The position numbers and the translations under genes were made by a program. Under the pieces are notes generated by a model. The model searched no databases. It saw only the letters and a program-made list of their open reading frames with translations, and was not told the origin of the DNA. This document shows positions 17,139 to 25,591 of a stretch of DNA of 64,000 bases, piece by piece (the first letter of the stretch is position 1; every line of letters starts with the position of its first letter). Source of the DNA: Rhodomicrobium vannielii ATCC 17100 (lineage in GTDB: Bacteria; Pseudomonadota; Alphaproteobacteria; Rhizobiales; Rhodomicrobiaceae); assembly GCF_000166055.1 (NCBI RefSeq), contig NC_014664.1:3875501-3939500 (forward strand). Direction: 5' to 3'.

Positions 17139-18488
17139 GTGATCGTGACGGTGCTCTCCGTCGGTCTCTTCTTCGTCTTCACAGGCTACGTGCTCGTCGC
17201 CGCCTTTCAGGGCGCCGCAACCGGTCTCGACAAAGTGGACGCGCCGCTTTCCGTTCTCGCGACGAGCGTCGGCCTGGAACCGCTCGGCCTTCTGATCGCG
17301 GCGGGCGTTGCGGCAAGCTTCTTCGCGTCGGCGCTCGGCAGCATCAACGCGGGTGCGCGCATCATCTACTCGCTGTCGCGGCATGGCATCATCTTCGGCC
17401 GCGCCGGCGATGCGCATGAAACGCACGCGACGCCGCATGTGGCCGTGGCCATTTCCGCCGCCATCGCCGCGCTGCTCGCCCTGCCGCTCCACGAGATCGT
17501 CGCGGCGAAGACCCTTTACGGCGGCTCGTTCAACCTGTTCCAGAACACGCTGCCGAAGCACGGCGTCAGGACGACGCTCGTCGATCCTGCCGACACCGAC
17601 AATTTCGAGCGCGCCATCAATGAGCGGACCCGCGCGCTCTTCGTCGAAACCATCGGCAACCCCGACATCAACATCATCGACTTCGAAGCCGTGGCGCGCA
17701 TCGCCGAGCGCCATGGCATCCCGCTCATCGTCGATAACACCTTCGCCACGCCCTACCTGTTCCGCCCGTTCGACTACGGCGCGAATATCTCGGTGCATTC
17801 GGCAACGAAGTTCATCGGCGGCCACGGCACGAGCATCGGCGGGCTCATCGTCGACGGCGGCAATTTCAACTGGGCGAACGGCAAGTTCCCCGACTTCACG
17901 ACGCCCGACCCGGCCTATAGCGGCTTCGTCCATTGGGACAAGTGGGGCAACTATCCGGGCGTGGGCAACATCGCCTACATCATCAAGGCGCGACTGCATT
18001 ACCTGCGCGACCTCGGCGCGAGCCTGAGCCCGTTCAACGCATTCCTCTTCTTGCAGGGACTTGAGACGCTGTCCTTCCGGCTCGAACGCCAGATCGCGAA
18101 TGCGCAGGCCATCGCCGAATGGCTTGAGGCAAACCCGGAAGTGGAGTGGGTGAACTATCCTGGCCTTGCGAGCAGCCCCCATCACGAGCTTGCGCGGAAA
18201 TATCTGCCGAAGGGGCCGGGGTCCATTCTGACTTTCGGCGTGAAGGGTGGCTTCGAGCGCGCAAAGAAGCTCATCGAAAGCGTGAAGCTCTTCTCCTTCC
18301 TCGCCAATGTGGGGGACTCGAAATCGCTGATCGTGCATCCGGCGACCGTCACGCACGGCCAACTCACCGAAGCGGAACAACTGCTCGCGGGCGTGAAGCC
18401 GAACCAGATCCGACTGTCCGTCGGCACGGAGGACGTGGACGACCTCATCTGGGATCTCGAGCAGGCTCTCGCTGCCTCGCAGAGATAA
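17139..18488 (+). CDS. Chimera: amino acid permease fragment fused in frame to the C-terminal three quarters of a MetY-like PLP enzyme
   Basis: Residues 1 to about 117 are part of an APC-family amino acid permease: APLSVLATSVGLEPLGLL and ASFFASALGSINAGARIIYS with two or three membrane helices. The permease frame extends upstream past the GTG start (RPLRVIPRAV from 17112). From about residue 118 (EIVAAKTLYGGSFNLF) to the end the product is an O-acetylhomoserine sulfhydrylase, including the PLP Lys in SATKFIGGHG and DNTFATPYLF. The first 100 or so residues of a normal MetY, with the YSRTGNP and SGQAA loops needed for PLP phosphate binding, are missing. The fusion is in frame, but I expect it to be inactive as a sulfhydrylase. 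An intact MetY follows at 18813, which makes a duplication-deletion origin likely. Confidence 0.72.
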   Translation: MIVTVLSVGLFFVFTGYVLVAAFQGAATGLDKVDAPLSVLATSVGLEPLGLLIAAGVAASFFASALGSINAGARIIYSLSRHGIIFGRAGDAHETHATPHVAVAISAAIAALLALPLHEIVAAKTLYGGSFNLFQNTLPKHGVRTTLVDPADTDNFERAINERTRALFVETIGNPDINIIDFEAVARIAERHGIPLIVDNTFATPYLFRPFDYGANISVHSATKFIGGHGTSIGGLIVDGGNFNWANGKFPDFTTPDPAYSGFVHWDKWGNYPGVGNIAYIIKARLHYLRDLGASLSPFNAFLFLQGLETLSFRLERQIANAQAIAEWLEANPEVEWVNYPGLASSPHHELARKYLPKGPGSILTFGVKGGFERAKKLIESVKLFSFLANVGDSKSLIVHPATVTHGQLTEAEQLLAGVKPNQIRLSVGTEDVDDLIWDLEQALAASQR

Positions 18489-18812
18489 TCTTGCTACATC
18501 GGATAGGTCGCTCAAGATGGGCGACAAGATCGTCCATCCTGAAAAAAGATCCCTGTCTCAGCGCTACACCGAAAGTTGCTGTCAGCTGCCGGACAAGATT
18601 TCGGCAATTCCATGCTTGATTATGACTAATTAGTAGAATAACATTATGAAAATGGACTTATTAATCCGCTGTAAGGCAATATTGTCCTATTCCATTTGCT
18701 GGCGAAGGTGTATGCAGGCGGCGAACTTGAGCGAGGTGCGATCCGGGAATCGGCTTGAAACGTGCCGGTAGGAGTTTGAGCGCTCGCGAAGACCTTCGGG
18801 AAACGAAATATC
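18489..18812. other. Leader region of metY with a palindrome
   Basis: 324 bases separate the chimera from metY. An AT-rich part around 18620-18660 contains the perfect 10-base palindrome ACTAATTAGT (18625-18634), a plausible operator. The 150 bases nearest metY are GC-rich and could fold into several hairpins. I looked for SAM-II, SAM/SAH and other methionine-pathway riboswitch signatures and did not recognise one. Confidence 0.4.
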
Positions 18813-20081
18813 ATGAGCAATTACGGCAAGGGCACGCTCTGTATTCAGGCGGGGTATACGCCGAAGGTGGGCGAGCCTCGCATCACACCCATTGTGCAGA
18901 GCACGACCTACAAATACGACGACATCGCGCAGGTGAACCGCGTGATGACGCTTCAGGAGTTCGGCTACAAATACAGCCGCACGGGGAATCCGACCGTGAC
19001 CGCCTTCGAGGAGAAGGTGCGCATTCTTGAAGGCGGAGCCGCCGCCGTCGCCACGGCCTCGGGCCAGGCCGCAAATGTGCTCGCGCTGACAAATATCCTT
19101 AAGGAAGGCGATCACGCGGTCTCCGCCACGACGCTCTACGGCGGCTCGTTCTCGCTCTTCAACAACACGCTGAAAAAATACGGCATCGAGACTTCGTTCT
19201 TCGAGACTGAGCAGCCCGAGGAGGAAATCGCGGCGCTTTTCCGCCCGAACACGAAGGTGCTTTTCGGCGAGACCATTGGCAATCCCGGTCTCAACATCCT
19301 CGATTTCGACAAACTCTCCCGCCTCGCGCGCCGCTTCGACGTGCCCTTCATCGTCGACAACACGCTCGCCACGCCCGTGCTCTGCAACCCGTTCCTTCAC
19401 GGCGCGAACATCGTCACGCACTCCGCGAGCAAATATATCGACGGGCACGCGACGAGCATCGGCGGCATCGTCATCGACGGCGGCAATTACGACTGGAACA
19501 ATGGCAAGTTCCCCGACATCACCGAACCGGACCCGACCTATTACGGCGCGCGGTATACAGAGAAGTTCCCGAAAGCGCCGTATCTCGCCAAGGCGCGCGC
19601 GCAATTCCTGCGAGACTTCGGCGCTTGCCTCAGCCCGCAGAACGCATTCCTGTTCACGCTCGGGCTTGAGACGCTGCACCTTCGGATGCGCGCGCACCGC
19701 GAGAACGCGCTGGCCCTCGCGACATTCCTCACCGATCATCCGCGGGTGACGTTCGTCGGCTATCCGGGCCTCGACGCGCTCGGCCGCGAACGCATTGCGA
19801 AATACTTCCTGAAGGACGCGGGCAGCGGCGTGCTGACCTTCGGCCTGTCCGGTGGCATCGAAGCTATCGACCTTTTCGTCAAGAAGCTGAAGGTCGCGGC
19901 GCTCGTCGTGCATGTCGGCGATGCGCGCACCTCCGTGCTGCATCCGGCGTCGAGCACGCATGCGCAGCTCACCGAGGAGCAGCAACGCGCGTCCGGCATC
20001 ACGCCCGACATGATCCGCGTGTCCGTCGGCATCGAGGACACGAAAGATATCGTTGAGGATTTTGAACAGGCGCTCCAGTAG
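18813..20081 (+). CDS. metY: O-acetylhomoserine sulfhydrylase (methanethiol- or sulfide-using)
   Basis: MetY joins O-acetyl-L-homoserine with sulfide or methanethiol to give homocysteine or methionine. Seen: 422 residues of the Cys/Met-metabolism PLP family, with FGYKYSRTGNPTV, TASGQAANVLALTN, TTLYGGSFSLFNNTL, the PLP Lys in THSASKYIDGHATS, and SVLHPASSTHAQL. The length is normal for MetY (about 425). Known: in Rhodospirillum rubrum a MetY-type enzyme consumes the methanethiol released by methylthio-alkane reductase. The marBHDK-like genes 8 kb downstream therefore make methanethiol a likely sulfur donor here. A methyltransferase-like gene follows 20 bases after the stop, suggesting one operon. 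Confidence 0.88.
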   Translation: MSNYGKGTLCIQAGYTPKVGEPRITPIVQSTTYKYDDIAQVNRVMTLQEFGYKYSRTGNPTVTAFEEKVRILEGGAAAVATASGQAANVLALTNILKEGDHAVSATTLYGGSFSLFNNTLKKYGIETSFFETEQPEEEIAALFRPNTKVLFGETIGNPGLNILDFDKLSRLARRFDVPFIVDNTLATPVLCNPFLHGANIVTHSASKYIDGHATSIGGIVIDGGNYDWNNGKFPDITEPDPTYYGARYTEKFPKAPYLAKARAQFLRDFGACLSPQNAFLFTLGLETLHLRMRAHRENALALATFLTDHPRVTFVGYPGLDALGRERIAKYFLKDAGSGVLTFGLSGGIEAIDLFVKKLKVAALVVHVGDARTSVLHPASSTHAQLTEEQQRASGITPDMIRVSVGIEDTKDIVEDFEQALQ

Positions 20082-20101
20082 CGGCCGCAGTGGAGACATC
20101 C

Positions 20102-21097
20102 ATGCCCCTGACATCCGCGACCGGCGTGCGCGACGGTCACCCGACTATCGAGGTCGACGCCGCGCGCTATCTCGGCCTTGCGAGCAAGCCCGAACATGTC
20201 GCCAGCCGGCTTGCCATCACCTACACCGACCGCAGTTTCGTGCCGCTGCCCGACGAACTTGCCGCCGACTGGGTTGCAACCGTTGCAGTGCCAGCGTTCA
20301 AACTGATCCGTCAGCGCCAGGGCGTGCAGCAGGCGTTCGCGTCCATCGGCACGGGCGTGGGCCTCGACGCGCTCGCCGCAATCGAAACGCTGGGAGCGAC
20401 GCGGATCGGCATCACCGATGTGCATGAGGAAGTGGTATCGACGGCCGTGACCAACATCACCCGCAACCTGCGCGATCCGTTCGGCATCGCGCTCGATGCG
20501 GGTGCAGGCGACCTGCTATCACCGCTCCACCCCGTCGCGCTGCGCTACGATCTCATCTACGAGAACCTGCCGAACATCCAGATCGACGACGCGGAGCGAA
20601 TCGCTGCCGAGCGCACGAGTTCCGGCCATTTCTCGCCGCGCACGGAACCGGTGCCGGACATCCTGCAAATGAACTTCCTCGCGCTGCACTATCTGGCCTT
20701 GCAGCAAGCGCCGCACTTCCTGAAGCCAGGCGGCGCGGTGCTGTCGATGCTCGGCGGGCGCGTGCCGTTGTCGCTGTTTCAAGAGATTGCGACGCTCGCC
20801 GGGCTCAAGTCCGAAATCTATACCTACGGCTGGAAAATTCAGGCGATGCCTGAGGAAATCATTCGGGGCCATGCGGAGCGGCAGCGCGACGGGTATGGGC
20901 CGTTCCATTTTTATCTTGCTGCGCGGCTCGCCGATGCGTTCGACGGCGTTGATCTGGAAAGTTCTGGCGCGCGGGCGCTGGAGATCGAAGACAGCATCGC
21001 GTCCGATCGGCTCGCCCCGTCAGAAGCTTACGAGGCATGGAAGCGCGGCGAGGTAATCGGCCACACCTTCGCGGCGCTGCGCTCTTGGGTCGGCTGA
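20102..21097 (+). CDS. Class I SAM-dependent methyltransferase-like protein, substrate unknown
   Basis: About 331 residues with a Rossmann methyltransferase core: motif I IGTGVGLDALAA, an acidic strand GITDVHEEVV, and a PrmC/HemK-like post-motif DLIYENLPNIQIDD in the place of the N/D-PPY loop. Upstream of motif I is a domain with TYTDRSFVPLPDELAAD and a C-terminal helical extension. I do not know the substrate. The ATG at 20102 is preferred over a GTG 12 bases upstream because GTGGAG precedes it. It lies between metY and a DMSP-lyase-like cupin, 4 bases from the latter, so methylation or demethylation of a sulfur compound is an attractive guess, but only a guess. Confidence 0.7.
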   Translation: MPLTSATGVRDGHPTIEVDAARYLGLASKPEHVASRLAITYTDRSFVPLPDELAADWVATVAVPAFKLIRQRQGVQQAFASIGTGVGLDALAAIETLGATRIGITDVHEEVVSTAVTNITRNLRDPFGIALDAGAGDLLSPLHPVALRYDLIYENLPNIQIDDAERIAAERTSSGHFSPRTEPVPDILQMNFLALHYLALQQAPHFLKPGGAVLSMLGGRVPLSLFQEIATLAGLKSEIYTYGWKIQAMPEEIIRGHAERQRDGYGPFHFYLAARLADAFDGVDLESSGARALEIEDSIASDRLAPSEAYEAWKRGEVIGHTFAALRSWVG

Positions 21098-21101
21098 CGC
21101 G

Positions 21102-21758
21102 ATGACCGACGCAACTGTCACAGCCGAGACGCTGAACCGCGTCCTCGCCGCCATAAAACTGTTGCGCTCTCATTACGCGCGGCTCCGTGAAATGGAGGCG
21201 GCCGACGTTGCGCGCGAACTTTCGGCCGTTCTCGCGCTTCTCGATAAGGTCAATTTCGCCAAGCCCGACCTCACCCATCTCGCGCCAAGCGGCCACGGCG
21301 TCACGCGCTATTTGTCGGGCAACCTTCCCTCGCGGAACGGCGCGGTGACGGACCTTATGGCCGCGTTTCAACCGCTGTTGCCAGCCCTTCCGTGGCGCTA
21401 CAGCTACGAGCCGCGCCCCGACGCTCCCGGCCTCGAAAACAGCATGGCGTGGGCGGAACTCATCGGCCCCATCGCGCCGTTCCGAAGCGAAAAGGTGTGC
21501 CTGGGCATCACCGCTATCGGCCCGCGCGTCCGCTATCCGGAGCATCGCCACCCGGCCATCGAAACCTATTATGTGCTGAGCGGCACGGCGCGCTGGACGG
21601 CGGAGGGCATTACACACGAGCGCTCGCCGGGCTCGTTCATTCTTCATCCGTCGAACATCGTGCATGTGATGGAGACGGGCGACGAGCCGCTCATTGCCGC
21701 CTACACTTGGACGGGCGACGTGGAGACGCTTTCGAGCTTTACCAGTTCGGCAGCCTGA
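21102..21758 (+). CDS. Cupin of the dimethylsulfoniopropionate lyase family (DddQ/DddL-like)
   Basis: A 218-residue cupin. Known family members cleave DMSP to dimethyl sulfide and acrylate using a metal. Seen: LPWRYSYEPRPDAPGLEN, WAELIGPIAPF, then RYPEHRHPAIETYYVLSG with metal-ligand candidates His148, His150, Glu154 and Tyr156/157, and FILHPSNIVHVM with His188, 38 residues after His150, the family spacing. The helical N-terminal 90 residues also match the family layout. Many homologues are not proven DMSP lyases, so the exact substrate is open. It follows the methyltransferase-like gene by 4 bases. A large terminator lies about 280 bases downstream. In a region with Mar, which can reduce dimethyl sulfide, production of dimethyl sulfide would make metabolic sense. 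Confidence 0.78.
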   Translation: MTDATVTAETLNRVLAAIKLLRSHYARLREMEAADVARELSAVLALLDKVNFAKPDLTHLAPSGHGVTRYLSGNLPSRNGAVTDLMAAFQPLLPALPWRYSYEPRPDAPGLENSMAWAELIGPIAPFRSEKVCLGITAIGPRVRYPEHRHPAIETYYVLSGTARWTAEGITHERSPGSFILHPSNIVHVMETGDEPLIAAYTWTGDVETLSSFTSSAA

Positions 21759-22040
21759 CCGTTGCCGTGTTGGCTACGACAACATTAAACAACAAATGCT
21801 TGGGCGCTTCGAGCGCTCGAAGGCGCGCTGCGCCTCGTATCACGGTGCAGTCGCCGCTTCGGTGGAGCGATTCGCAACATCGAGCGGCAACGAACCGAGC
21901 GCGTCGACCCTTACGAGATCGTGCGCCGCTCATCGCCAGAAACCAATTCGGCAACGACCGAGGGCGGCGCTTCGCTCTTGATCAGCCTGCGTCAGGTCGA
22001 ACGCGATGTGACGCACAGTAGCTGATCGACAACGGAAATT
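21759..22040. other. Decayed coding tail between the cupin and a terminator
   Basis: A plus-strand frame reads AIRNIERQRTERVDPYEIVR and then EGGASLLISLRQVERDVTHS before a TGA near 22024. It looks like the tail of a protein but has no start codon or ribosome site, and I do not recognise the family. I regard it as a remnant. Confidence 0.35.
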
Positions 22041-22082
22041 TACAGCATCGTGCCGCGTCTGATTTGGTGGCACGATGCTGTA
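22041..22082. terminator. Strong hairpin between convergent transcripts
   Basis: TACAGCATCGTGCC and GGCACGATGCTGTA form a perfect 14-bp stem with a 14-base loop, placed between the plus-strand metY operon and the minus-strand binding-protein gene that ends at 22090. The position fits a bidirectional terminator. Confidence 0.75.
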
Positions 22083-22089
22083 TGCGCGC

Positions 22090-23217
22090 TCAGCTCAGCA
22101 CGTCGGCATAGATGCGCTCGACATATTTGCCGATGTCGGTTGAAGGCTTCAGTACGTTGACGAGCCTCAGTTCCTCAGCATAAAGCATAAGCTCATTCTT
22201 GAGGTCGGCACCGTTCGGGTGATGGCCGTGCGTGTGATATTTCGCCAGCGTCGTCACGTCTTCGACCGTGACCTTGCCAGCCGTGTACGGCACATACGTC
22301 GCGGCGGCCTCTTCCGGATTATGGTGCGCATAGTTTGCGCCTTCCACAAGCGCACGCACGATCGCGGAAGCTGTGGATTTGTCTTCGCGCAACGTGGTGC
22401 CGCGCACGCCGATGAGGCAGCACACGCGGTTCGCATATTCGTCGGTGAGGTTCGACGAGATTTCCACGAACTGACCGTCCTTCAGCCAGAGATACGGCAT
22501 CGGGTCGTTTTCGGCCAGGGCATGCGCCTCGCCTTTCTCGACGGCGGTGCGCAGGAGCGGCAGTGGGAAGGGGCGGAAGTCGACATCCTTCTCTGGATCG
22601 AGCCCGGCTTTCTTGAGCCGCACCGAGAAGAAGTTTTTCGACGGCGAGTTCATGTCGCTCACAGCAACCGTCTTGCCCTTCAGGTCTTCGAGCTTCTTGA
22701 TGTCGCTCGTCGCGGGCACGAGGAGGCGCAAGCATCCGCCATGGGTGCTGCCCACGATCTTCACGTCAAAGCCGCCTTCGAGCGGCTTCAGCCAGCGAAG
22801 CGCCATGCCGACGGCGGCATCGGCCTTGCCGGTGGCGATGGTTTCCAGAAGCTGATCGGTCGAGCCTGAAAAGTTGACGAGTTCCACGTCGAGCCCGTGC
22901 TTCGCGAAGATGCCCTTCTCTTTCGTCGTCGTGATCCCGACGAGGCAGGCCGCCCCCGCATTCCAGGCGAGGCTCACCTTCTTCAGCGGCCCGGTGGCGG
23001 CCACGCTGTCCGCAACACGGCACACGGCCGAGTCTGGCAGGCCGGTCGGAAATGCCGGAATGGGACCGGCAACGCTGCCTCGCGCCGAGAGCACAAACGG
23101 GGCTGCGAGGGCGACAGCGCCCGCGCCTGTCAGGATCGCGCGGCGGCTGATGGCTTGCTGCTTGTCAGCCGGTGCCTTTTCAACCGCGTCTTCCGCATCC
23201 GATGTGTCATGCGTCAT
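22090..23217 (-). CDS. ABC importer substrate-binding protein with Tat signal (system 2)
   Basis: A 375-residue NMT1/SsuA-like binding protein. The N-terminus carries a twin-arginine signal (SRRAILTGAG, Arg25-Arg26) followed by a hydrophobic stretch, so export would be through Tat in folded form. The body has VSLAWNAGAACLVGITTTKEKGIF and FSGSTDQLLETIATGKADAA, typical of nitrate/sulfonate/taurine binding proteins. It is transcribed away from its presumed permease and ATPase (23772-25585), with 554 bases in between. Being next to the mar region, it is a candidate to bind a methylated sulfur compound or DMSP. That is inferred from position only. Confidence 0.85.
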   Translation of the reverse strand: MTHDTSDAEDAVEKAPADKQQAISRRAILTGAGAVALAAPFVLSARGSVAGPIPAFPTGLPDSAVCRVADSVAATGPLKKVSLAWNAGAACLVGITTTKEKGIFAKHGLDVELVNFSGSTDQLLETIATGKADAAVGMALRWLKPLEGGFDVKIVGSTHGGCLRLLVPATSDIKKLEDLKGKTVAVSDMNSPSKNFFSVRLKKAGLDPEKDVDFRPFPLPLLRTAVEKGEAHALAENDPMPYLWLKDGQFVEISSNLTDEYANRVCCLIGVRGTTLREDKSTASAIVRALVEGANYAHHNPEEAAATYVPYTAGKVTVEDVTTLAKYHTHGHHPNGADLKNELMLYAEELRLVNVLKPSTDIGKYVERIYADVLS

Positions 23218-23771
23218 GAGAAGTCCCTCGCAATTCCCGCGCCCAGAACGCGCCCCGTAGGTGGTCGAATTTCGGTCACCATCCTGACGATGCCTATCGT
23301 TTTGGTCAATTTGAAACGAAAAGGGTGCCTCTCAAACCGGGACATCGGGGGCGTTATTAAAAGCAAATATCGCCAATTCCAGCCGGAGCAGCGACTTTTC
23401 TTACTAACGCATGAAGCTGAGGCGCAATGCGATCCCATCCCATTTGCGAGTTCGACAGGTTTTTGGCTATTTCGCTGACGCGATGGCGGCACCGCCCGAT
23501 GGGGCATGAGCATCATCCGAGCCGAGTCCATATTTCCTGACAGGACAGCGCAAAACTCATCGCGTCCGGCACTTGCGTAGAAAAAAATTCCATCTTGCTC
23601 TCGCAAGAGAACAATCATCCTCGTTATGCTCACTGTAGGCGCCGGAAACGAAAAATATCAGTTGATGAGCTGGTCGCGCCGCCCTTAAAATTGCCTCGTT
23701 CGCGCGGCCCGCCGCTGCGAACCGCGATGTGTTTGCGGCGATTGTTGCGCCTGCCGCTTCTCGGGAGTTCC
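23218..23771. other. Divergent intergenic region
   Basis: This 554-base stretch separates the divergent binding-protein and permease genes of importer 2 and must hold both promoters. I see AT-rich patches (23330-23370, 23570-23640), but no operator or RNA that I can name with confidence. Confidence 0.4.
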
Positions 23772-24794
23772 ATGACCCTAATCACGACAACACTGGATGG
23801 CCAGGGAAGCGAAGCCTCAAACCTTTCCCGGTCGAATCAGGCGATCAAGATACCAGCGGTGCTCCTTGCGTTAGCGGCGAGCGCCTCGTGGCTCGCGACG
23901 GCGGCTGTCACCTATTACATGCCTGACGTGATCGATTTCGGCCGCGTGCCCGAATTCGCGGCACTCAGCATTCTCATTGGCGCCGCGCTGATCGCAGGCG
24001 TTGTCACGGGCATCTGGCAGCCCGCGCTTGGCGCGAAGGTGCGCCGCCTGCTGCCGTGGTCGCTGGCGCTCGGCATTTTCACGCTGATCTGGCAGTTGCT
24101 CGCGGGCAAGCTCGGCGTGCTGCCCCAACCTTTCTTTCCTCCGCCGCACGGCCTTCTGGAAGTCTTCACCGACGATTACCCGAAACTCATCGAAGGCGTG
24201 CTCGCCTCTCTCAGGCTTGAGTTCCTGGGCTTCGCATTTGGCGCGATCATCGGCTTCTGGGTGGGCGTCGCGCTCGGCTGGTCGAGAACCTTCGGCTACT
24301 GGGTGCATCCGATCATGCGGTTCATAGGCCCGGTGCCGTCCATCGCGTGGCTTCCCATCGCCTTTTTCGCCTTCCCGTCGAGCTTCAGCGCCAGCATCTT
24401 CCTCATAGCGCTGACGACCGGGTTTCCGGTGGCCGTGCTGACATGGTCCGGCGTGGCGAGCGTGAACCCCGCCTATTATGACGTGGCGCGAACGCTCGGC
24501 GCGAACGAACGCTTCCTCATCTTCAAGGTGGCGATCCCGGCCGCGCTGCCGCATGTGTTCGTCGGGTTGTTCATGGGGCTTGGCGCGTCCTTCGCCGTGC
24601 TCGTCACCGCCGAAATGATGGGCGTGAAGGCGGGCCTCGGCTTCTATCTTCAATGGGCGCAGGGCTGGGCGGCCTACGCGAACATGTATGCGGCGCTGAT
24701 CGTGATGGCGCTGATGTGCACGGGCCTTGTTTCCTTGCTTTTCAAGATCCGCGACCGGGTGCTCTCCTATCAGAAAGGCGATGTGAAATGGTAG
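23772..24794 (+). CDS. ABC importer permease, SsuC/NrtB type (system 2)
   Basis: A 340-residue permease starting at ATG 23772 (MTLITTTLDG), just after GGGAG; upstream in-frame codons run through non-coding-like sequence. Seen: two extra N-terminal helices, then the conserved core PHGLLEVFTDDYPKLIEGVLASL, FIGPVPSIAWLPIAFFAFP and the EAA-loop YYDVARTLGANERFLIFKVA. It overlaps the start of the ATPase gene by 7 bases, so the two are translationally coupled. The extra N-terminal helices set it apart from permeases 1, 3 and 4 in the window. Confidence 0.88.
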   Translation: MTLITTTLDGQGSEASNLSRSNQAIKIPAVLLALAASASWLATAAVTYYMPDVIDFGRVPEFAALSILIGAALIAGVVTGIWQPALGAKVRRLLPWSLALGIFTLIWQLLAGKLGVLPQPFFPPPHGLLEVFTDDYPKLIEGVLASLRLEFLGFAFGAIIGFWVGVALGWSRTFGYWVHPIMRFIGPVPSIAWLPIAFFAFPSSFSASIFLIALTTGFPVAVLTWSGVASVNPAYYDVARTLGANERFLIFKVAIPAALPHVFVGLFMGLGASFAVLVTAEMMGVKAGLGFYLQWAQGWAAYANMYAALIVMALMCTGLVSLLFKIRDRVLSYQKGDVKW

Positions 24795-25585
24795 GCGCAA
24801 CAGCCTATGCGCACGAGCCGGTCGCCGCTGCCACGCGGCCGCTCGACGTCCATGGCGTCAGCCATGCCTACACGCTCGAAGGCAATCCGCTGCCCGTGCT
24901 GGACAATGTCGGCTTCCGCGTCCAGCCGGGTGGGTTCGTGGCTCTGCTCGGGCCGTCCGGTTGCGGAAAATCAACGTTGCTGCGGCTCGTCGCGGGCCTC
25001 GAACAGCCGGTGCGCGGCGAAATCCGCGTGGATGACAAGGCGATTACCGGGCCGGACCCCTCACGCGTCGTGGTCTTTCAGGATCCCACGCTCTTCCCGT
25101 GGCGTAGCGTGTACGACAACGTGGCGCTCGGCCTCGAAGCACAGGGGCTCTTGAAGACGCGACGCCACCGCGTGGATGAAGCGCTGGCGCTCGTGGGCCT
25201 GACGCCGTTCAAGAAGGCCTATCCGCATCAGCTTTCGGGCGGCATGGCGCAGCGCGTGGCGCTGGCTCGCGCGCTCGTCAACGACCCGGAGTTCCTCATC
25301 CTCGACGAGCCGCTTGGCAAGCTCGACTCGCTCACTCGGATCTCGATGCAGGGCGAAATCGTGCGGCTCTGGCAGCAGAAGGGTTTCACGGCGCTCCTTG
25401 TCACGCATGACGTGGAAGAAGCGCTTGTGATGGCGACGCGCATCATCGTATTCAGCGACCGCCCTGCCACCGTCAAGGCGGACATTCCTGTAGATCGCGA
25501 TTATCCTCGCCACCGCGACGATCCCGACCTTGTCGAGCTTCGCCGCAAAATCCTCGGCCTTCTCGGCCTCGAAGCGACCTGGTAA
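24788..25585 (+). CDS. ABC importer ATPase, SsuB/NrtD type (system 2)
   Basis: A 265-residue ATPase with Walker [11 protein letters not shown]-loop VFQDPTLFPW, signature LSGGMAQR, Walker B LILDEPLGKLDS and the H-loop His in LLVTHDVEEA. ATG 24788 lies inside the end of the permease gene, giving coupled translation. The stop is 6 bases before a DUF1847-like gene, so that gene is probably in the same transcript. Confidence 0.92.
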   Translation: MVGATAYAHEPVAAATRPLDVHGVSHAYTLEGNPLPVLDNVGFRVQPGGFVALLGPSGCGKSTLLRLVAGLEQPVRGEIRVDDKAITGPDPSRVVVFQDPTLFPWRSVYDNVALGLEAQGLLKTRRHRVDEALALVGLTPFKKAYPHQLSGGMAQRVALARALVNDPEFLILDEPLGKLDSLTRISMQGEIVRLWQQKGFTALLVTHDVEEALVMATRIIVFSDRPATVKADIPVDRDYPRHRDDPDLVELRRKILGLLGLEATW

Positions 25586-25591
25586 GCGGCA

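Noticed and set aside
16791-18527. 578-residue open frame on the minus strand continuing past the Crp/Fnr fragment
   Set aside because: Only the part up to about 17093 resembles a protein; the rest is antisense to the permease/MetY chimera.
18489-18812. SAM or SAH riboswitch in the metY leader
   Set aside because: I searched by eye for SAM-II and SAM/SAH conserved loops and found none; a covariance-model search would settle it.
22066-22082. TGGCACG sequence as a sigma-54 promoter
   Set aside because: It lies inside the right arm of a perfect 14-bp terminator stem and lacks the -12 GC at the right distance.
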